From NCBI RefSeq assembly GCF_029626175.1, contig NZ_JARUBM010000002.1, forward strand, positions 3,427,001 through 3,491,000: 64,000 nucleotides of DNA, written 5' to 3'. The position numbers were made by a program, and so were the translations under genes. Every line of letters starts with the position of its first letter. The first letter of the stretch is position 1. Source of the DNA: Micromonospora sp. WMMD1082 (lineage in GTDB: Bacteria; Actinomycetota; Actinomycetes; Mycobacteriales; Micromonosporaceae). Shown here piece after piece: positions 7,838-16,064 of the stretch. Under the pieces are notes generated by a model. The model was not told where the DNA came from, searched no databases, and saw only the letters and a program-made list of their open reading frames with translations.

Positions 7838-10258
7838 TCAGGAGAAACGGACCCTGGTGTAGATGCCGTCCTGCTCCAACACCCTGATCTTGGTGCCGGT
7901 GGCCGGGAGCTTGACGCCGTGGTTCGGCAGCTCCGCGTACCAGTACTGCTTGGTGTCGTCGAACAGTGGCTGCGCCGCCTGGCCGCGGATGTACTGCGGC
8001 TGGCTGTTGAGGTGCAGCGTGAACGAGTCCGCCTTCTTCAGGCTGAACGGCGCGTCGTAGACCTGGATCCGGGCCCGCCAGGGCTGCCCGGTCAGGTTGT
8101 AGATCGGCCGCGGGTGGGCATCGATGATCAGGTTCCGGCCCTCGCCCGGGTGCGCGAACGTGTCGTTGTCCGCCCACCGGGTGTTCCAGTACGAGATCAG
8201 CAGACCCTCCTGGTACGCGTAGTGGTCCACGTAGTCCGGCCTGGTGTTGGCGTACCCGAAGAAGTACGGGCCGGTCTTGAGGTACTTGTCGTAGGAGATG
8301 TACTGCCGGGTGCCCGCGATGTAGTAGTTCGCGAACTTCCGGGTATACGTCTCCTCGACCACCTCGAACCCGCCGGCCAGCGTCCACCCGGTCGCGCCGT
8401 CCTCGGCACCGTCGGTGAAGACCGTCTCGCCGTCGGCGGTCAGGGTGACCGCGTCACCGAAGAAGCCGCCCTCGGAGACGGCGCCGTCGGTCTGGTAGCG
8501 CAGGCGGAACCCGACGGTGTTGCCGACCACCGCGTCCAGCGGGATCTCGATGTCGACCCACTCGTCGTCCGAGCTGCCGTCCAGCGCGAACCGGCCGGGG
8601 GAGACCTCCTTCAACGGCTGACCGTCGACCGTGCCGGGCTGCGGCGTCCACGTCTGCCCGCCGTCGGTGGAGGTCTCGAAGAAGAGGTAGTCGTAGTCCT
8701 CCTCGATGCTGTAGCGGCCCTTCAGCGACAACGTGGCCGAGGAGTTCCCGGTCAGGTCGAACGTCCGGGTCAGGGTGCTGTTGAGGTCGTCACCGTTGCC
8801 GGAGAAGAACTGCTTGGTGCCCTCGTACGGCGTGCCGTTGTCGAAGGTGTACTCCCGCTCGGGCAGCACCACCACGGCGGCCTGGGCCTCGTTGGTGTTG
8901 TACTCCTGCGGGCCGAGGACCAGCGTCCGTTGCTGCCCGGCCACGATCACCTCGTAGTCGAGCCAGCCGAGCTGGAGCTTGTTCCAGGCGCCCAGGTCAC
9001 CGCCGCGCTCGCCGATGCCGCCGTCGTTCTTGGCGCCGAGCCGGCTCTGCGCCATCAGCGTCCAGTGCTCGTTGTTGTTGTCGCCGCCACTGAGGACGTT
9101 GTAGTCGTCCGGCAGGCCGAGGTCGTGGGCGTACTCGTGGTAGAAGACGCTGCGACCGCCGTTCTCCGGCTGGATGGTGTAGTCGCCGATCCAGATGCCG
9201 GTGTCGCCGATCTGGGTGCCGCCGGCCAGGAAGTTCGGCGGGCCGGTGCGGCCCTGGTCGGACGCGTACGCGTACCAGCGGTGGCTCCAGATGGCGTCCT
9301 CGCCGTAGATCGGGTCGCCGTCGGCCATGTCGCCACCGGCGTGCACGATCTGGAAGTGGTCGATGTAGCCGTCGGGCTCGTTGAAGTTGCCGTCACCGTC
9401 GTGGTCGTAGCGGTCCCACTGGTCCATCGCCCGGACGTCGGCGGCGATCTCCTCGTCGGACCGGCCGGCGGCCTTCTGGTCGGCCACCCACTGGTTGGCC
9501 GCGTCGCGCACCAACGCCCAGACGTTGGAGCAGACGATCGAGCCGCACGGGTAGCCGCTGGAGCGGCCGTAGCGGGCCTGGTTGTAGTTCACCTTGACCC
9601 AGTCGGTGACCACGCCGTCGACGCTGTAGCGGCCCGAGGACTGGGCCTCGTAGTACTGCTTCACCGACTCGTCACCGGGGCCGGTGCCGAAGTAGAGCTG
9701 CCGGAAGTGGTCGGCGTCGTAGTCCGGCTGCCAGACGGTGGAGTTGTCCACCGCGCGGTCCGGCTCGGGGATCTCGTTGTGCAGCGGCCCGTCGAACCGG
9801 ATCGGGCCGGCAGTGTCCGGGTCGGTGTCCTGGTCGGGGTAGTCCGGGTGCCGCTCGTTGCCGAACTCCGCGAGGATCACGAAGATCCGGTCGGTCTTCT
9901 CCCGGGACAGCTCGACGTACTGCTTCTCAGTCGGTCCCTTGCCGCGCTTGGTGGTCTTGGCGTCGCGGCCGGCCTTACCGCCACGGATGGCCCGGTCGCC
10001 GACCTTGACCACCGTGCTGCCGTTGATCCGCTCCGCGGTGGCCCGGCCCGAGAGCACCTCGCTCAGGCCCTCCTGACGCAGGGCGCGACGCTTCTCCTCC
10101 AGTGGGTTCGGCAGGTCGTGTTCGGCGTGGGCGGGCTCCGCGGCCGACTGGGCGGCCGCCGGGGTCTCCGTCGACGGCGCGGCGGTGGCGGATGCGCCGA
10201 CCGTCAGCCCTGTCGCCGTCAACGAGAGCCCGAGCAGACCCACTGCGACTTTCCGCAC
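7838..10258 (-). CDS. Secreted M6-family (immune inhibitor A-type) metalloprotease
   Basis: The 806-residue protein starts with a Sec signal peptide (about 1-29, ending near ASATA-A). The catalytic zinc motif is H374-E-Y-A-H378-D-L-G-L-P-D, the HExxHxxGxxD form of M6 peptidases. Calcium-binding-like stretches rich in D and N (DHDGDGNFNEPDGY) precede it, and beta-sandwich regions follow with the adhesive-type W/F patterns of InhA C-termini. GTG at 10258 has CGGAGG seven bases upstream. It is a single-gene unit with a hairpin upstream of its start and a strong terminator after it. In Bacillus this family degrades host antibacterial proteins; here it is more likely a scavenging exoprotease. Confidence 0.9.
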   Translation of the reverse strand: MRKVAVGLLGLSLTATGLTVGASATAAPSTETPAAAQSAAEPAHAEHDLPNPLEEKRRALRQEGLSEVLSGRATAERINGSTVVKVGDRAIRGGKAGRDAKTTKRGKGPTEKQYVELSREKTDRIFVILAEFGNERHPDYPDQDTDPDTAGPIRFDGPLHNEIPEPDRAVDNSTVWQPDYDADHFRQLYFGTGPGDESVKQYYEAQSSGRYSVDGVVTDWVKVNYNQARYGRSSGYPCGSIVCSNVWALVRDAANQWVADQKAAGRSDEEIAADVRAMDQWDRYDHDGDGNFNEPDGYIDHFQIVHAGGDMADGDPIYGEDAIWSHRWYAYASDQGRTGPPNFLAGGTQIGDTGIWIGDYTIQPENGGRSVFYHEYAHDLGLPDDYNVLSGGDNNNEHWTLMAQSRLGAKNDGGIGERGGDLGAWNKLQLGWLDYEVIVAGQQRTLVLGPQEYNTNEAQAAVVVLPEREYTFDNGTPYEGTKQFFSGNGDDLNSTLTRTFDLTGNSSATLSLKGRYSIEEDYDYLFFETSTDGGQTWTPQPGTVDGQPLKEVSPGRFALDGSSDDEWVDIEIPLDAVVGNTVGFRLRYQTDGAVSEGGFFGDAVTLTADGETVFTDGAEDGATGWTLAGGFEVVEETYTRKFANYYIAGTRQYISYDKYLKTGPYFFGYANTRPDYVDHYAYQEGLLISYWNTRWADNDTFAHPGEGRNLIIDAHPRPIYNLTGQPWRARIQVYDAPFSLKKADSFTLHLNSQPQYIRGQAAQPLFDDTKQYWYAELPNHGVKLPATGTKIRVLEQDGIYTRVRFS

Positions 10259-10456
10259 GTGGTACCTCCGGATTGAGGGAACCGGCCCGTCGGGGGTTGT
10301 GGGCCGGAGAAAACGGCCCCCGTGAATGGGGCCAATGGTGAACTTAGGCACTGCTGGGGCTGGTGGGAAGAGTTCCACGCCGATTTGTTGCAGATAATTG
10401 TTGGGAGGCGTTTTCACTGTCACACGTCGGCCGCTCGCCGAGCCCCGCCGACACGA

Positions 10457-10493
10457 CGATGGGTGGCGGTCCGCGCCGGACCACCACCCATCG
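10457..10493 (-). terminator. Hairpin terminator of acsA
   Basis: CGATGGGTGG (10457-10466) pairs with CCACCCATCG (10484-10493), and an inner GGTCC/GGACC stem continues the helix. It lies 17 bp after the acsA stop on the minus strand. Confidence 0.7.
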
Positions 10494-10509
10494 AGTCGTA
10501 CGCCTGCCG

Positions 10510-12504
10510 TCAGTCCTCGTCGGACTTGCTCCCGCTCATGCCGGAGGCGATCAGGTCCATCACGGACGAGTCCTGCAGCGTCGTCACGTCGCCCAGCGAG
10601 CGGTGCTCCGCCACGTCCCGCAGCAGCCGGCGCATGATCTTGCCGGACCGGGTCTTCGGCAGCTCCGGCACCAGCATGATCTGCCGGGGCTTGGCGATCG
10701 GGCCGAGCGTCTTCGCCACGTGGTTGCGCAGGTCGGCGATGAGCTGCTCGCCCGCCTCGCCGCCGGTCTCGGTGCTGCCGCGGGGAATGGCGAACGCGAC
10801 GATCGCCTGCCCGGTGGTCGGGTCGGTGGCGCCGACCACCGCCGCCTCCGCCACCGCCGGATGCGACACCAGCGCCGACTCCACCTCCGTGGTCGAGATG
10901 TTGTGCCCGGACACCAGCATCACGTCGTCGACGCGGCCGAGCAGCCAGATGTGCCCGTCGTCGTCCTTCTTCGCGCCGTCACCGGCGAAGTAGATCCACG
11001 GGCCGTCGGGATCGCCACCCGCGCCCGCGCCAAACCGCGACCAGTACGTCTCGATGAACCGGTTGTCGTCGCCCCAGATGGTGCGCAGCATCGACGGCCA
11101 CGGCTCACGCAGGACGAGGTAACCACCGCCGCCGTTGGGCACGGACTGGCCCTGGTCGTCCACCACGTCGGCGACGACGCCCGGCAGCGCGGTCATCGCC
11201 GAGCCCGGCTTGGCGGCCGTCACGCCGGGCAGCGGCGAGATCATCATGGCGCCGGTCTCGGTCTGCCACCAGGTGTCCACGACGGGCAGTTCGCCCCGCC
11301 CGACGTACTGCCTGTACCACATCCACGCCTCGGGGTTGATCGGCTCGCCGACGCTGCCGAGCAGCCGCAGCGACGACAGGTCATACCCGGCCGGGATGTC
11401 CTCGCCCCACTTCATCATGGTGCGGATCAGCGTCGGCGCGGTGTAAAGGATCGTGACCCGGTACTTGTCGACGATCTCCCAGAACCGTCCCTTGTGCGGG
11501 GTGTCCGGGGTGCCCTCGTACATCACCTGGCTCACGCCGTTGGAGAGTGGGCCGTACACGATGTAGGAGTGACCGGTCACCCAGCCGATGTCCGCCGTGC
11601 ACCAGTAGACGTCGGACTCCGGCTTCAGGTCGAAGACCGCGTGCGAGGTGTACGACGCCTGGGTCAGGTAGCCGCCGGTGGTGTGCAGGATGCCCTTCGG
11701 GCGGGCGGTGGTGCCGCTGGTGTAGAGGATGAACAGCGGGTGCTCGGCGTCGAACGGCTGCGCCTGGTGTTCGGTGGACGCCTGCTCCACCGTCTCGTGC
11801 CACCAGTGGTCCTTGGCCGACCAGGCCACCTCCTCGCCGGTGCGGCGGACCACCAGGACGTGCTCGACCGACGGGCAGTTCGCCACCGCCTCGTCCACGG
11901 TCGGCTTGAGCGCCGACGGCTTGCCGCGCCGGTAGCCGCCGTCGGCGGTGATCACGACCTTGGCCGTGGCGTCCTGGATCCGGTTGGTCAGCGACTCGGC
12001 GGAGAAGCCGCCGAAGACCACGCTGTGGGTGGCGCCGATGCGGGCGCAGGCCAGCATCGCGACCGCCGCCTCCGGGACCATCGGCAGGTAGATCGCCACC
12101 CGGTCACCGGCGGTCACCCCGAGATCGGTGAGCGCGTTCGCCGCCTGGCTGGTCATCTTCTGCAGCTCGGCGTAGGTGATGGTGCGGGTGTCGCCGGGCT
12201 CGCCCTCCCAGTGGATCGCCACCTTGTCGCCCCGGCCGGCCTCGACGTGCCGGTCGAGACAGTTGTACGCCACGTTCAGCTGCCCACCGACGAACCACTT
12301 GGCGAACGGCGGCGTGGACCAGTCCAGCACCTGGTCCCACGGCTTAGCCCAGCTCAGCCGCGCGGCCTGGCGCTCCCAGAAGGCGAGCCGGTCGGCCTCG
12401 GCCTCGGCGTACGCCTCGGCGGTGACGTTGGCGTCAGCGGCGAGTTCGGCCGGCGGCGGGAACTGACGCGTCTCATTCAGCAGATTGGCCAACGCCTCAC
12501 TCAT
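10510..12504 (-). CDS. acsA: Acetyl-CoA synthetase (AMP-forming)
   Basis: The enzyme converts acetate, ATP and CoA to acetyl-CoA via acetyl-AMP. Its 664 residues match the family length. The adenylate-forming P-loop [11 protein letters not shown], the conserved W-W-Q-T-E-T-G, the Y-F-A-G-D hinge and the C-terminal catalytic lysine K622 in [12 protein letters not shown] are all present; that lysine is the one usually controlled by reversible acetylation. The ATG at 12504 overlaps the stop of a 27-codon mini-ORF in the 80-bp repeat just upstream (ATGA). It is a single-gene unit. Confidence 0.96.
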   Translation of the reverse strand: MSEALANLLNETRQFPPPAELAADANVTAEAYAEAEADRLAFWERQAARLSWAKPWDQVLDWSTPPFAKWFVGGQLNVAYNCLDRHVEAGRGDKVAIHWEGEPGDTRTITYAELQKMTSQAANALTDLGVTAGDRVAIYLPMVPEAAVAMLACARIGATHSVVFGGFSAESLTNRIQDATAKVVITADGGYRRGKPSALKPTVDEAVANCPSVEHVLVVRRTGEEVAWSAKDHWWHETVEQASTEHQAQPFDAEHPLFILYTSGTTARPKGILHTTGGYLTQASYTSHAVFDLKPESDVYWCTADIGWVTGHSYIVYGPLSNGVSQVMYEGTPDTPHKGRFWEIVDKYRVTILYTAPTLIRTMMKWGEDIPAGYDLSSLRLLGSVGEPINPEAWMWYRQYVGRGELPVVDTWWQTETGAMMISPLPGVTAAKPGSAMTALPGVVADVVDDQGQSVPNGGGGYLVLREPWPSMLRTIWGDDNRFIETYWSRFGAGAGGDPDGPWIYFAGDGAKKDDDGHIWLLGRVDDVMLVSGHNISTTEVESALVSHPAVAEAAVVGATDPTTGQAIVAFAIPRGSTETGGEAGEQLIADLRNHVAKTLGPIAKPRQIMLVPELPKTRSGKIMRRLLRDVAEHRSLGDVTTLQDSSVMDLIASGMSGSKSDED

Positions 12505-12584
12505 GCCGACACTCCGCTCCGCTTCGTGCCGTCATGAGGCACCGGCGCGCCGGGTTGATGATTCGCTCGCTGCCGGTCGCTCAT
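12505..12584 (-). repeat. 80-bp start-codon repeat, copy C (upstream of acsA)
   Basis: Read on the minus strand, this runs from an ATG at 12584 to the base before the acsA ATG. It is similar in order and spacing to the two copies at 18361-18520 (shared blocks: ATGAGCGACCG, CGAGCGAATCATCA, GGTGCCTCA, GGAGCGGAGTG). It encodes a 27-residue peptide whose TGA overlaps the acsA start, and supplies a GGAG ribosome-site-like tract. The rest of this 310-bp gene-free stretch (12585-12814) holds the acsA promoter region and shows no other feature I can name. Confidence 0.8.
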
Positions 12585-12814
12585 GCCGTGACTCCTCGTC
12601 GCTCGGGGTGACCTGCGTCTCTCCGGGCAGGTTAGTCCGGGCGGACGACCGAGGCGACCGATCCCCCGCGCCCCCGTCGCCCAACGGCCCGTATCACGCG
12701 CCGAGGTGCACGGACGGGCCTTGCCGACCCAGGGGTGGGCGTCGCCCGGTGGCGCGCGTCGCGTTGCCGGCGACTCGTGCCCGGCGTGGCACGCCGGGTC
12801 GCTAGCGTGACGGG

Positions 12815-13558
12815 GTGACCGCCGACCCGCTCGCGCCGCTGCTCGCGCTCGCCGACGTCGCCGACGCCGTCGAGCGGGCCCGTACCCGCTTCGACCAGGC
12901 GCTCGGCCACCGTGCCCTGCGCCGCCACGGTGGTCAGGTGGCGGCCGAGGTGAGCCTGCGGTCCGCGGTGGCCAGCGCCGCGCTGGAGGGCCGGGCCCAC
13001 GAGCGGGAGGCGGTCCGCGCCGGAACCGTCACCGAACCGGTGCTCCAGGGCGCACTGCGGGTGGCCGGAGCGCTGCCCGGGCTGAGCGAACTCTGGCCCA
13101 GGGCGCCCCGGCAGGCGCTGGCGAAGCTGCACGTGCTCGCCGCCCGCAAGATGGTCCCCGAGGCGGAACTGGGTCGACCAATCGACGACCCGGTGGTCGC
13201 CACCCGGCTGGACGGCCTGGCCGGGCTGGCGGCCGGCGGCACCAAGGTCCCCCCGCTGGTGCTGGCCGCCGTCGTACACGGGGAACTGCTGAACCTGCGG
13301 CCCTTCGCCGGCCCGTCCGGCGTGGTGGCCCGGGGCGCGGCCCGTCTCGTGCTGCTCTCCAGCGGGTTCGACCCGCGCGGCCTGCTCGCGGTCAACGTCG
13401 GCCACCGCGAGCGCGAACCCGAGTACGTCGGGGCGGCCGGCGCCTTCGCCACCGGCACCCCCGACGGGCTGCGGTCCTGGCTCCGCCACTACATGTCGGC
13501 CGTCGAGGTGGGCGCCGACCAGCTCACCGCGATCGGCGACGAGATGCTGGCCGCCTGA
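12815..13558 (+). CDS. Fic-like protein with degenerate active-site loop
   Basis: The 247-residue helical protein resembles the actinobacterial Fic/DOC-like 'oxidoreductase' gene that I recall beside the septum-site/tad cluster. The N-terminal part has S-A-A-L-E-G (resembling the inhibitory S-x-x-x-E-G helix). The expected HPFxxGNGR loop reads R-P-F-A-G-P-S-G-V-V-A-R, so the catalytic His and the GNGR anion hole are altered. AMP-transfer activity is therefore doubtful. The start is GTG at 12815. It is convergent with the HAD gene. Confidence 0.7.
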   Translation: MTADPLAPLLALADVADAVERARTRFDQALGHRALRRHGGQVAAEVSLRSAVASAALEGRAHEREAVRAGTVTEPVLQGALRVAGALPGLSELWPRAPRQALAKLHVLAARKMVPEAELGRPIDDPVVATRLDGLAGLAAGGTKVPPLVLAAVVHGELLNLRPFAGPSGVVARGAARLVLLSSGFDPRGLLAVNVGHREREPEYVGAAGAFATGTPDGLRSWLRHYMSAVEVGADQLTAIGDEMLAA

Positions 13559-13570
13559 ATCTCTCCCCAC

Positions 13571-13590
13571 CCGGGCCGGCAGCGGCCCGG
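13571..13590. terminator. Short bidirectional hairpin between convergent genes
   Basis: CCGGGCCG (13571-13578) and CGGCCCGG (13583-13590) flank a 4-nt loop, between the convergent Fic-like and HAD genes. A second GC palindrome (CGGCCG) follows. Confidence 0.5.
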
Positions 13591-13647
13591 CGGCCGCGGG
13601 TGCGCCGTTGGGTGCGGCGTCGTCGAGGATGCCGGCGGGGTGCGGGT

Positions 13648-14454
13648 TCAGGCCGGGGAGGCGCCGGCCCGGGTGCGGCGGTGCCGGCCGTACCAGGCGA
13701 TGCCGATCGCCACGCCGACACCCACGCCGAGCGCGGCCGCGGCGACCGGCACGGCCGGCCGCTCCCGCAGCCGCCGGCCCAGCGGGATCGGATGCCGGAA
13801 CTCCAGCACCGGCCAGGCGTTCTCGACGGCCAGCCGGCGCAACTGCCGGTCCGGATTGACCGCCGTCGGGTGACCGACGCATTCCAGCAGAGGCCGATCG
13901 CTGTACGAGTCGGAGTAGGCGTACGAGTCGGTGAGGTCGTAGCCGCGCTCGGTGGCGAGTTCGCTGACCGCCTCGACCTTGCTCGGGCCGGCGGCGTAGA
14001 ACTCCACCTCGCCGCTGTACCGGCCGTCCACCACACCCATCCGAGTGGCGATCACGTCGGTGACCCCGAGCAGCACGCCGATGGGACGCACCATCTCCTC
14101 ACCCGAGGCGGAGACCAGGACCACGTCCCGGCCGGCGGCCTGGTGCTCCTCGATCAGGGCGGCCGCCTCGGCGTACACGTAAGGGTTGATCAGCTCGTGC
14201 AGCGTCTCCGCGACGATCTGGCGGACCTGTTCCACCGGCCACCCCTTGCAGAGAGTGGCGAGGTAGTCGCGGGTCCGAGCCATGGTCTGCTCGTCGGTGC
14301 CGCCCAGCCGGAACATCAGCTGCGCGTACGCCGACTTGACCACGTCACGCCGGGTGATCAGGCCGTCCCGGTAGAACGGCCTGCCGAACGCCAGAGCGCT
14401 CGACTTGGCGATGACGGTCTTGTCCAGATCGAAGAAAGCGGCACTTCGGCCCAC
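13648..14454 (-). CDS. HAD-IB family phosphatase with C-terminal membrane anchor
   Basis: The 268-residue protein has the HAD motif F-D-L-D-K-T (nucleophile D9, acid/base D11), motif II S-A-S-G and a K before the metal site Y-S-D-S-Y-S-D, typical of SerB-like subfamily IB. A single membrane segment (about 236-255) and a basic tail end it. Family members dephosphorylate phosphoserine or related small phosphates; the membrane tail argues for a different, unknown substrate. In actinobacteria a gene of this type commonly lies upstream of ssd and the tad genes, as here. Confidence 0.85.
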   Translation of the reverse strand: MGRSAAFFDLDKTVIAKSSALAFGRPFYRDGLITRRDVVKSAYAQLMFRLGGTDEQTMARTRDYLATLCKGWPVEQVRQIVAETLHELINPYVYAEAAALIEEHQAAGRDVVLVSASGEEMVRPIGVLLGVTDVIATRMGVVDGRYSGEVEFYAAGPSKVEAVSELATERGYDLTDSYAYSDSYSDRPLLECVGHPTAVNPDRQLRRLAVENAWPVLEFRHPIPLGRRLRERPAVPVAAAALGVGVGVAIGIAWYGRHRRTRAGASPA

Positions 14455-14830
14455 GGCGCGAAAGTCTAGCTCGATGGTCTATCGTCGGCGGGTGCCCGGG
14501 GGCCGAAGAGCGCTCGGACCTGCGGATCGGCCTCCCGGCGTCTGCGAACAGTGACCGCCGTCACACTCTGCGAACAGGATTTCGCAGGGAGTGGAGGCCG
14601 CACCACTCGACGTACACAGTCCGCTCAGGCAGACTTGTTTCACAGCACGAGCATTCATATCCCGGACAACCGGCAGACCCTCGGCGGTTGCACCCCCCGT
14701 GACCGCTGAGCAGGTTCGGCTCGACCCCCCCGGAGCCGAACCTCCGACGACCCCCGTCTCCCCCCGACGGGGGTCGTCCCTTTGCGCCGTCGATGCTTCG
14801 CGTGTGATCTCGGCTCAGCCGTACACCGGG
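14455..14830. other. Gene-free stretch between two minus-strand genes
   Basis: These 376 bp hold no convincing ORF. The left part should contain the HAD gene promoter. The right part has two consecutive perfect hairpins (separate entry). In between, TCTGCGAACAG and CTGCGAACAGG form an imperfect direct repeat near 14548-14578 (unit about 11 bp, spaced about 28 bp), a possible regulator site. I saw no tRNA or known RNA fold. Confidence 0.5.
14712..14783 (-). terminator. Double hairpin terminator of the VHL-like gene
   Basis: Two perfect stems stand side by side: AGGTTCGGCTC with its complement (14712-14742, 11 bp) and GACGACCCCCGTC with its complement (14746-14778, 13 bp), the second followed by CCCTTT. 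Both lie downstream of the minus-strand gene ending at 14831; the T-run also allows use on the plus strand. Confidence 0.65.
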
Positions 14831-15802
14831 CTAACGGATCACGGCGCGGGCTGGGGTGCGGGTCGGCTCGAAGCAGGCCAGGGCGCGACCCCGGCGGTCG
14901 GTCACCACCCAGGGGTGGCCGACGTACGTGTGCTGTCGGTACGACGCGGACGGTTGCAGCACCGCATAGTGCCGCCGCCGACCCTGGTGGTCCAGCCAGT
15001 ACAGGATCAGTGGTCGTGAGCTGAGGTTGACGAACTCGACGCTGGTCTCGGCGCCGCCGCTGACCGAGCGCAGCCCGCGCTCTCGTGACGCCGGCAGCGG
15101 CCTCAGCTCCTGCGGCTCGGGCGGGCGGGTGGTCGGGGGCGGGTTCGTCGGTCGACTCGTCGGCGACGGACTTGCCGGCTGGCTGGTTGGTGAACTTGGG
15201 CGGGCCGGTGGGGTGCCCGGATCGCGCGTAGTGCCGGCCCGGGTGGGCGATGGGCTCGGTGCCGACGTCTGGCTGGGCTGCACCGGGCGGGAGGAGGAGA
15301 CGCCCGCGACGGACGACGAGGCCGCCGGGGCGGACGGCGACAGCGGTTCGGTGGACGCGGTCGCATCCGTCGTGACCGGCGGCGGAGCGACCCAGCTGAA
15401 CGGTACGTCGGGGCCGGTGGCCGGCGGCGGTTCGGTCGTTGGCCAGAGCACGGTGAGCATGACGCCGAGCACGGCGGCGGCGAGGCCCGTCAGCACGAGC
15501 CGGTGTGACCTGCCGCCGCGGGCGTACGCGGGCACGAGGAAGACAGCGTCGGGTGGGGGTGCCGTTGACGGCTCGCTGCTGCGGACGTCCGGTAGCGGCG
15601 GGAGCGCGGGCGGAACCGGACGCGCGGGGAGGGCCGGCGGTGCCGGCCGCGTCTGTGCTCCCGGCGGTGCCGAGCCTTCCGGCGGTGCTGGCGCTTCCCG
15701 TTCTGTCGGCGGTATGGCGCGGGAACGCGGGTCGAACAGCCAGGGGCCGACCCGGAGCCTCGGCTCGACGCGGGTGTGTTCGTGATCCGGTGGCTGCTTC
15801 AT
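14831..15802 (-). CDS. Membrane protein with extracytoplasmic VHL-beta-like domain
   Basis: The 323-residue protein has a Pro-rich cytoplasmic part (1-95), one membrane segment (about 101-120), a Ser/Thr/Pro-rich spacer (125-240) and a C-terminal beta domain (about 245-318). That domain reads like the von Hippel-Lindau beta domain: V-E-F-V-N, then Y-W-L-D-H-Q-G, H-Y-A-V-L-Q-P and H-T-Y-V-G-H-P-W. Aligned by eye, VHL positions Y98, H115 and W117 of the hydroxyproline pocket are kept and S111 is Thr. The spacer looks like a cell-wall-spanning linker. The domain call is from motif reading only; ligand unknown. Confidence 0.75.
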   Translation of the reverse strand: MKQPPDHEHTRVEPRLRVGPWLFDPRSRAIPPTEREAPAPPEGSAPPGAQTRPAPPALPARPVPPALPPLPDVRSSEPSTAPPPDAVFLVPAYARGGRSHRLVLTGLAAAVLGVMLTVLWPTTEPPPATGPDVPFSWVAPPPVTTDATASTEPLSPSAPAASSSVAGVSSSRPVQPSQTSAPSPSPTRAGTTRDPGTPPARPSSPTSQPASPSPTSRPTNPPPTTRPPEPQELRPLPASRERGLRSVSGGAETSVEFVNLSSRPLILYWLDHQGRRRHYAVLQPSASYRQHTYVGHPWVVTDRRGRALACFEPTRTPARAVIR

Positions 15803-15952
15803 GACCTCGTTCCGGCGAGGAACGCCGTTCCGTCGACGGCACAGGACGTCGATTATGCGTGGTGCGCGTCACGTCCCGCCATGGTCGCTGGGGGTGGAAA
15901 TGGGCGCGGTGCGCGGCCGGCGCACATAGCAGATCAACGGCGGTTGCGGGCG

Positions 15953-15980
15953 TTGTCCACAGGGGACCTGGTTGTCCACA
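15953..15980 (+). promoter_or_regulatory. Pair of DnaA-box-like sites upstream of ssd/tad operon
   Basis: TTGTCCACA occurs twice in direct orientation (15953-15961 and 15972-15980), 19 bp apart, in the divergent region between the VHL-like gene and ssd. Both match the actinobacterial DnaA box. They could tie transcription of this division/pilus operon to DnaA; this is inference. Confidence 0.45.
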
Positions 15981-16064
15981 GGCCGGCCGGTTGGGGCGGC
16001 GTTCGGGGTGGTGGCGGGGGCAGGGTTCGACCCAGCGAACCCGCGCCGACCGTTGGAGGCCGCG

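Noticed and set aside
7472..10276. 934-codon plus-strand ORF
   Set aside because: It is antisense to the M6 protease, which has a signal peptide, HEYAHD motif and ribosome site.
10301..10333. GGGCCGG and GGCCCC inverted repeats before the protease start as a riboswitch
   Set aside because: Only short GC stems without conserved aptamer features; more likely a simple 5' leader hairpin.
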